NCBI GenBank assembly: GCA_050014355.1
Contig: JBEKDL010000070.1
Location: 1-9,003, forward strand
Origin: Fen-1077 sp050014355
GTDB lineage: Bacteria; Chloroflexota; Dehalococcoidia; Dehalococcoidales; RBG-16-60-22
DNA length: 9,003 nucleotides
Direction: 5' to 3'
Shown here: positions 4,344-9,003 of the stretch, piece after piece
How positions within the stretch are numbered: the stretch's first letter is position 1
Layout of the letters: every line of letters begins with the position of its first letter
Notes under the pieces: generated by a model
Database searches by the model: none
Told to the model about the DNA's origin: nothing
The model's input: the letters and a program-made list of their open reading frames with translations, nothing else
Position numbers and translations under genes: made by a program

Positions 4344-5159
4344 ATGGAATCCAGCGCGGTAAAAATACGTATCGAGAATTTATCCCTTTCCTTCGGCGGC
4401 GTCAGGTCTCTGGTCGATATCAACGTGGATATCAGGGATAAGGAAATCCTGGCTATCATCGGTCCCAACGGAGCCGGCAAGACCTGCCTTCTGAACTGTA
4501 TTAACGGTTTTTACAAGCCCCAAAAGGGAGAAATCTACTTTGAGGGACGGAGAATCACGCGCATCCGCCCGGATAAAGCCGCTAGACTGGGCCTTGCCCG
4601 CACTTTCCAGAACATCGAGCTGTATACCGGCTTGAGCACGCTGGACAACATCATGGCGGCGCGGCATGTCGTTATGAAGCAGAACGCCCTGGCGAGCGTC
4701 TTCTACTTCGGCTGGGCGCACAAAGAGGAAGTCAAGCACCGCAAGACCGTGGAAGACATCATCGATTTCCTGGAAATAGAGCCGATTCGCAAGAAAGTGG
4801 TCGGGACGCTCTCTTACGGTATGCGCAAGCGCGTCGAGTTAGGCCGGGCACTGGCACTGGAGCCGAAGGTCTTACTTCTCGATGAGCCGATGGCGGGTAT
4901 GAACCTTGAGGAGAAAGAGGACATCGCCCGCTTTATCATCGATATTTTCGAGGGACAGGGGGTTACTTACCCAAATACCCCGGTGCTGCGGGACGGCGTT
5001 AGCTGCATCGTGCTGGTGGAGCACGACATGGGGGTGGTGATGGACATCGCGGACAGGATTGTGGTGCTGGACTTCGGGAAGAAAATCGCCGAGGGCACGC
5101 CGGAAGAAATCAAGAGCAACCCGCAGGTCATTGCCGCTTATTTAGGAGAAAACAAGTAG
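4344..5159 (+). CDS. livG: Branched-chain amino acid-type ABC transporter ATPase (LivG family)
   Basis: The 271-residue product is a cytoplasmic ATPase that would power import together with LivF on a LivH/LivM membrane pair. It has Walker A GPNGAGKT (40-47), Q-loop Q89 (ARTFQN), signature LSYGM (156-160), Walker B VLLLDE (176-181) and the switch H227 in VEHDM. The C-terminal EGTPEEI...VIAAYLGE is typical of LivG. An unusual insert of about 13 residues (around 204-219, QGVTYPNTPVLRDG) lies between Walker B and the switch histidine. An upstream in-frame ATG at 4287 would add 19 residues (MSITRTFEFPFW...) unlike the family start, so I prefer 4344. Both starts lack a good ribosome binding site. 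The gene lies on the opposite strand from the other transporter genes and meets the ligase gene tail to tail. Confidence 0.92.
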   Translation: MESSAVKIRIENLSLSFGGVRSLVDINVDIRDKEILAIIGPNGAGKTCLLNCINGFYKPQKGEIYFEGRRITRIRPDKAARLGLARTFQNIELYTGLSTLDNIMAARHVVMKQNALASVFYFGWAHKEEVKHRKTVEDIIDFLEIEPIRKKVVGTLSYGMRKRVELGRALALEPKVLLLDEPMAGMNLEEKEDIARFIIDIFEGQGVTYPNTPVLRDGVSCIVLVEHDMGVVMDIADRIVVLDFGKKIAEGTPEEIKSNPQVIAAYLGENK

Positions 5160-5167
5160 ACCCTCCC

Positions 5168-6451
5168 CTATTCCCACTTCCGCTCGTCTTTAAGGCCCTG
5201 CTCTTTATCTGAAATCGTCCCCGGAGCCACGAAGTCGATTGAATCTATTTTAATGCGGCAAATGTCCTGAAACTTCTGGTTCACATCCTCGGCCAGCTTT
5301 ACCTTGTCTGCGCCGGCATTTATCAGCTCCGCTTTCATCGTCAGCTCGTCCCGGTGCTGGCGTCGTCCTACAGTCAACTGGTATCTGGAGATATTCCCGC
5401 AACCTATAATTGCCTGCTCCGCCTGCCTGGCCACGATGAACATACCCCTCACCTTGACCGCGTCCCCTGCCCTACCGACGATGCCCGTGATGCGGTTGGC
5501 TGTCCGTCCGCAGGGGCACTGTTCGGTGATGTATGAAGATAAATCTCCCGTGCCGAAACGGATAAGTCCCCACGTCTTATTATGCACCGGCGTGACGACA
5601 ATTTCCCCGACTTCGCCTGGACCCAGCTGTTTACCGGTCCCGGGGTCGACTATCTCCGTGATAAACTCGTCCATGAGGTGCATGCCCGCTTTCCGGCGGC
5701 ACTCGTAAGCGATAGCGCCGCCCGGTTCGGTCACGGCGTAGGCCTGGTAGGTATCAATCCCGTAATCCTCTTCAAACGTCTTCCGTAGCGAGGGTGCCAG
5801 CATCTCGCCGGTGAACCACGCTTTCTTCAGCGCTAAATCCTTTTTCAGGCTGTAGCCCATCTCTCCCGCGCGCTTGATAACGGTCATCAAAAAACTAGGC
5901 GTCCCTACGAAGCCGGTGACCTTCAGGTCCTTCAGAATTTGAATCTGGAGGTCAGTATTGCCCGTGCCTGCCACGACCACCGACGCGCCGCAGTCGCGGA
6001 TGCCCTCGTGAAATAGGATACCGGCCGGGGACATATGGTAGGTAAAGGTATTGATGACAATATCGCCTTTACGGAACCCCGCCGCCCAGAAGGACTTAGC
6101 GAACCACTTGATGCCGGATGGCTGGATTTCATAAATCGGGCCGGGAGAGATAAAAACCCTTTCGATTTCCTCGTGAGGGATAGCGGCCACCCCGCCGTAA
6201 GGGAGAGCGGCCTTCTGCATCTCCAGCAGGTCGGTTTTGCGGGTGATGGGGAGCTTTTCCAGGTCAGGCACCCGGCGAATTTGTGCCGCGTTCACGCCGG
6301 CTTTGGCGAAGAGCTTTTTCACGGCGGGGGCGTGCTGGTAAGCGTAAGCGATGGTCTGCCTAAGCCTGCGTGTCTGGTATTGCGCCCTGGCTGAAGGCGT
6401 CATCGTTTCCAGCGCATCGAAGAACTCGCCCTCCCGCGGTTTTACAGCCAT
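5168..6451 (-). CDS. PaaK-like acyl-CoA ligase family protein (adenylate-forming) with altered ATP loop
   Basis: This 427-residue protein has the length and fold pattern of phenylacetate-CoA ligases, which activate a carboxylate with ATP and join it to CoA. Seen in order are RRLRQTIAYAYQHAPAVKKLF at the N-terminus, LPITRKTDL (67-75), YAVTEPGG (238-245), RFGTGDLS (298-305), CPCGR (312-316) and GRAGDAVKVRGM (326-337), then a small C-terminal domain. The serine/glycine/threonine-rich ATP loop expected near residue 100 is replaced by FISPGPIYE. I recall this variant as a recurring subfamily, so it is not a random loss. The start ATG overlaps the end of livF by 10 bases and follows GAGGAGAAAGAG, which suggests translational coupling. 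The context indicates CoA activation of the imported compound, but the substrate is not known and activity may differ from true PaaK. Confidence 0.85.
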   Translation of the reverse strand: MAVKPREGEFFDALETMTPSARAQYQTRRLRQTIAYAYQHAPAVKKLFAKAGVNAAQIRRVPDLEKLPITRKTDLLEMQKAALPYGGVAAIPHEEIERVFISPGPIYEIQPSGIKWFAKSFWAAGFRKGDIVINTFTYHMSPAGILFHEGIRDCGASVVVAGTGNTDLQIQILKDLKVTGFVGTPSFLMTVIKRAGEMGYSLKKDLALKKAWFTGEMLAPSLRKTFEEDYGIDTYQAYAVTEPGGAIAYECRRKAGMHLMDEFITEIVDPGTGKQLGPGEVGEIVVTPVHNKTWGLIRFGTGDLSSYITEQCPCGRTANRITGIVGRAGDAVKVRGMFIVARQAEQAIIGCGNISRYQLTVGRRQHRDELTMKAELINAGADKVKLAEDVNQKFQDICRIKIDSIDFVAPGTISDKEQGLKDERKWE

Positions 6452-7233
6452 CTCTTTCTCCTCTTGTAGTGTTTCACGTCGCGGTAGCTTTTCTTGGTGC
6501 CCAGCGCGGAAAGACCGATGTAAAACTCTTTTACATCCTCGTTGTTTTTCAGGAAATCAGCCGTGCCGTCCAGCACGACCCGGCCGTTTTCCATGACATA
6601 GCCGTAGCTGGCGATACTCAAGGCAATCCGCACGTTCTGCTCCACCAGCAAAATGGAGGTCTTCTGCTCGGTGTTGAACCGCTTGATGATATCATATATC
6701 TCCTCGACGAGCAAAGGCGCCAGGCCGAGCGAAGGCTCATCGAGCATCATCAGTTTGGGGGTGGCCATCATCGCCCGCCCGATAACGAGCATTTGCTGCT
6801 CGCCGCCGGAAAGATAGCCGGCGGTGTTGCGCCGGAGGTCTTTAAGGCGGGGGAAATAGTTGTAGACGACTTCCAAGTCACGCTTGACTGCGGCGCGGTC
6901 GCGGCGGTTATGCGCGCCCACGATGAGGTTTTCCTCGGTGTTGAGGTGTTTGAAGACATGGCGACCTTCCAGCGCCTGGATGATGCCGAGCCGGCCTATC
7001 TCCTCGGGGTTGTTCTTATCGATGCGGGCGTCGTTCCATTCGATGCTGCCGTCGGTGACCTGGCCTTCTTCAGTATGGAGCAGGCCGGATATTGCCTTAA
7101 GCGTGGTGCTTTTGCCCGCGCCGTTGGCGCCCAGCAGGGCGATAATCGCGCCTTCCTCCACGGCGAGCGAAACGCCGTGCAGCACCCTGATGACGTTGAG
7201 GTAAGTCACCTCGATGTTGTTTAGCTTGAGCAT
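6442..7233 (-). CDS. livF: Branched-chain amino acid-type ABC transporter ATPase (LivF family)
   Basis: The 263-residue product is the second cytoplasmic ATPase of the transporter. It shows Walker A GANGAGKS (35-42), signature LSGGE (141-145), Walker B LMMLDE (161-166) and VEQN (197-200), where Gln replaces the switch His as is normal in LivF. The segment EGRHVFKHLNTEENL (89-103) is also typical. The start at 7233 gives the standard N-terminus MLKLNNIEVTY. A longer frame from 7341 would overlap livK and add unrelated residues. The binding site is weak (AAAAAGAAG). The C-terminus carries an extra strongly basic tail, YRDVKHYKRRKRWL, beyond the usual FYIGLS end. It lies 58 bases after livK, with a hairpin between, and overlaps the ligase gene. 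Confidence 0.93.
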   Translation of the reverse strand: MLKLNNIEVTYLNVIRVLHGVSLAVEEGAIIALLGANGAGKSTTLKAISGLLHTEEGQVTDGSIEWNDARIDKNNPEEIGRLGIIQALEGRHVFKHLNTEENLIVGAHNRRDRAAVKRDLEVVYNYFPRLKDLRRNTAGYLSGGEQQMLVIGRAMMATPKLMMLDEPSLGLAPLLVEEIYDIIKRFNTEQKTSILLVEQNVRIALSIASYGYVMENGRVVLDGTADFLKNNEDVKEFYIGLSALGTKKSYRDVKHYKRRKRWL

Positions 7234-7256
7234 CTTCTTTTTATACGGGAAGCTTA

Positions 7257-7283
7257 GGGGGGCCCCGTTAGCCGGAGCCCCCT
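7257..7283 (-). promoter_or_regulatory. Intercistronic hairpin between livK and livF
   Basis: GGGGGC (7258-7263) pairs perfectly with GCCCCC (7277-7282) around a 13-base loop. No T-run follows on the - strand. A hairpin after the binding-protein gene commonly protects its mRNA end or reduces downstream expression, so more LivK than LivF can be made. This role is inferred. Confidence 0.5.
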
Positions 7284-7291
7284 TAATTCTA

Positions 7292-8560
7292 CTATTGCGT
7301 GAACCAGCTATAAGTCTCGTATTTAACCAGCGGCGCTTCAATCCAGTCGGTAAGCGCGGTAATAGTCCCGTTCTTAACCTGGAAAATCCTCAATGACTTC
7401 GAGAGACGGTTATCTCCGGCGGTATATTTAACCGAAGGCTGCAGTCCATCGACGGCGTAGCCGTTGAGCTTCTGGAACCCGCTCTTCTCAACAGCCGCCC
7501 ATGCCGCGGCGTCGCCTTTGGAGATTTTGGCGTAGCCGGCGTTATTGAGCGCCTGTTTAAGAATCTCCGCGATGATGAGGCTCTGCGCCCAGGCGGCGGA
7601 GTAATCCGTGCTGTTGACGTCTTTGGGGTGATTTTTCTGGGCGTATTCAATTACCTTGGCCATGCCGGGGACATTATCGCTCCAGGCAGCCGAGGATACA
7701 ACGCCGTAGACTCCGTTAGCTACGTCCACTCCGGCCAGGTCGACAAATGCCTTGGTCATAGCGGCGTGGCACATTCCGATGGTAACTCCGGGATAAATTC
7801 CCAGGTCTTTGGCGTTCTTGACGATTACTGCTGCCGCGTTCGGAATGCTGGAGATGTAGATGACGTCCGGCTTGGCCGCTTTAATGCGGGTCATGGCGTC
7901 CATCTCGGAAGTCGTTGAACCGGAGTGCTCTTCCTGGTCGACAATCTCAATACCAAGCTGGTCGGCGAAGGCCCTGGCGGCAGTCTTGGCGCCGGCGCCG
8001 GTCGGGTTATTTTGGAGCTCTAAGGCCATCTTGGGTTTGCCCGTCCCTTTCCAGATGTTTTTCATATAATAGTTAGCGAAGGCGACCCAGTCATCGGCGT
8101 AGTCGGGGGCCTGCCCGTAAATATGGGCCGGAGGGCGGTAGTTTGACGGCGATGAATAGGCTACCAGTCCGGGGAACCCGGCGCGGTTGGCAATCGTTTT
8201 GACGTAGTCCATTTCGGTAGAGGATGACGTGGTGAAGAAAAGGCAGCCGTCATCCATGAATTTTTTAATATCGGTGACAGATATGGTGGCGTCGTACTGG
8301 CTGTCAAGGTTCTCCGCCTCGATTTTATAGCCGTTAACGCCGCCGAGCTCATTGTTAATGTAATCGATGCAGTCGAGGTTGCCGTCGCGTAAAGGCACGC
8401 CTTTCGAGGCGGCTATGCCGGTGGTGGGCGTCATGATACCTACCTTAAGTGTTTGACCTGCCTGCGCTTTAGGACTGCTACCGCACGCGCTTAAGAGAGG
8501 CAGCGCCGCGATAATCAGGAGGCAGATGGCCACTAAAATGGCAATTGATTTGTTTTTCAT
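7292..8560 (-). CDS. livK: Branched-chain amino acid-type ABC transporter substrate-binding lipoprotein (LivK family)
   Basis: The 422-residue product begins with a lipoprotein signal (MKNKS, a hydrophobic core, lipobox LSAC with C26), so it should be lipid-anchored outside the cytoplasmic membrane. The mature part starts TLKVGIMTPTTGIAASKG and continues as a type-I periplasmic-binding fold (NLDCIDYINNELGGVNGYKIE, PDVIYISSIPNAAAVIVKNAKDLG). It is longer than E. coli LivK, in keeping with the wider family that binds amino acids, amides, short carboxylates or aromatic acids. The start at 8560 is fixed by the strong site AAAAGGAGGG 7 bases upstream and by the signal peptide. A longer frame to 8692 runs into livM and is rejected. 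It follows livM, an uncommon position for the binding-protein gene. Confidence 0.93.
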   Translation of the reverse strand: MKNKSIAILVAICLLIIAALPLLSACGSSPKAQAGQTLKVGIMTPTTGIAASKGVPLRDGNLDCIDYINNELGGVNGYKIEAENLDSQYDATISVTDIKKFMDDGCLFFTTSSSTEMDYVKTIANRAGFPGLVAYSSPSNYRPPAHIYGQAPDYADDWVAFANYYMKNIWKGTGKPKMALELQNNPTGAGAKTAARAFADQLGIEIVDQEEHSGSTTSEMDAMTRIKAAKPDVIYISSIPNAAAVIVKNAKDLGIYPGVTIGMCHAAMTKAFVDLAGVDVANGVYGVVSSAAWSDNVPGMAKVIEYAQKNHPKDVNSTDYSAAWAQSLIIAEILKQALNNAGYAKISKGDAAAWAAVEKSGFQKLNGYAVDGLQPSVKYTAGDNRLSKSLRIFQVKNGTITALTDWIEAPLVKYETYSWFTQ

Positions 8561-8613
8561 ATGTTTCCCTCCTTTTAAATATTGCTTTAATAGTTGGTTC
8601 CTTGCGGAGCAAG

Positions 8614-8634
8614 CTACATAACCATCGCCTCCTT
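8614..8634 (-). promoter_or_regulatory. Strong ribosome binding site followed by a start-stop mini-frame before livK
   Basis: On the - strand AAGGAGG (8628-8634) is followed by CGATGGTTATGTAG. The in-frame ATG GTT ATG TAG (8614-8625) encodes at most Met-Val-Met; the second ATG, directly followed by TAG, is at the ideal 8-base distance. A small hairpin (CTTGC-TCC-GCAAG, 8601-8613) begins right after the stop. It could be a leader that controls livK translation or a relic. Confidence 0.35.
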
Positions 8635-8643
8635 CATTATTAT

Positions 8644-9003
8644 TCAGTATGAAAACGGCCACAGCCGGTAGGCCGCCTTGAGGAGCGACCACCGGTGGGC
8701 GATACCGCGCGGCTCCAGCACCAGGAAAAGGACAATCACCAGCCCGAAGAGCATCGGCGTGACTCCGCTGGCAAAGCCGGGCGGGAACATGGTAAAAGTC
8801 CTTTCCAGGAACGGGACCACGTTCCCTAGGAGCACCTGCTGCAGCACTCTGATGAATACTACCCCGAGGACAGGCCCCAGATTGGTGCCCAATCCGCCGA
8901 TGATTATCATGCCGACGTACAGAATCGATTGGGTAAAGCTGAACTGCTCGGCGCTTAGCGAGCCGGTGTAATGTGCGAAAAGGCCTCCGGCTATCCCCGC
9001 GAA
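8644..9003 (-). CDS. livM: Branched-chain amino acid-type ABC transporter permease (LivM family), C-terminal part
   Basis: The frame is open to the window edge, so only the last 119 residues are visible. They include AGIAGGLFAHYTGSLS, FSFTQSILYVGMIIIGGLGT and NLGPVLGVVFIRVLQQVL, then a last membrane helix around PMLFGLVIVLFLVLEPRGI. The GGLGT..GPVLG signature, where the permease contacts the ATPases, and the final LEPRG motif identify LivM. An internal Met at 8910 is not the start, because the conserved family sequence continues upstream of it. It is an integral cytoplasmic-membrane protein and forms the channel with LivH, whose gene is presumably further upstream. livK follows 83 bases downstream. 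Confidence 0.92.
   Translation of the reverse strand, partial: FAGIAGGLFAHYTGSLSAEQFSFTQSILYVGMIIIGGLGTNLGPVLGVVFIRVLQQVLLGNVVPFLERTFTMFPPGFASGVTPMLFGLVIVLFLVLEPRGIAHRWSLLKAAYRLWPFSY

Noticed and set aside
6370..7224. 284-residue open frame on the + strand across livF and the ligase start
   Set aside because: It is antisense to livF, which has complete ABC motifs. The long open frame comes from codon bias of the real gene.
7234..7341. Upstream extension of livF to 7341
   Set aside because: It overlaps the livK end and adds sequence unlike the family. The normal N-terminus begins at 7233.
8561..8692. Upstream extension of livK to 8692
   Set aside because: It would overlap livM and place 44 unrelated residues before a clear lipoprotein signal peptide with its own ribosome site.

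Overview
This looks like a bacterial chromosome segment with mixed base composition. Most genes are moderately GC-rich. One AT-rich gene, and the AT-rich spacer after it, stand out. The gene set is a branched-chain-amino-acid-type (Liv) ABC transporter with a PaaK-like acyl-CoA ligase, a free-standing biotin carboxylase, and intergenic REP-like palindromes. It would fit an anaerobic heterotroph such as an uncultured Chloroflexota (Dehalococcoidia) or a sulfate-reducer-like lineage. That placement is a guess from gene content, since no phylogenetic marker is present.

Left part (1-2482, + strand). The 3' end of an MFS transporter gene is followed by a cluster of short palindromes (about 350-530). 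Next come an AT-rich orphan gene for a two-helix membrane protein (584-1183), an AT-rich 323-base spacer, a receiver-only response regulator (1507-1908) and a small membrane-anchored protein with a transglutaminase-like Cys-His-Asp pattern (2051-2464). Two runs of TTAA-type motifs, each repeated every 11 bases, lie before the last two genes. They resemble operators of PhoB/OmpR-family regulators.

Middle (2483-4287). A biotin carboxylase gene on the - strand has a TTG start and a good ribosome binding site. Upstream of it, on the same strand, is a tRNA gene with a CAU anticodon, most like the lysidine-modified tRNA-Ile2, and it has a near-consensus promoter. Between the two lie three tandem units with a 77-78-base period. 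They keep pieces of the tRNA (3' acceptor strand, variable region, part of the D arm), but the anticodon and T arms are replaced by other hairpins. This is the most unusual structure in the window.

Right part (4344-9003). livM (partial), livK, livF and a paaK-like ligase gene run on the - strand. livG runs on the + strand and meets the ligase gene tail to tail with 8 bases between them. Together they look like an uptake-and-activation unit: a lipoprotein binds a small carboxylate or amino acid, LivM (with a LivH outside the window) and LivG/LivF import it, and the ligase-like protein would couple it to CoA. The ligase belongs to a subfamily without the usual glycine/threonine-rich ATP loop, so its reaction is uncertain.
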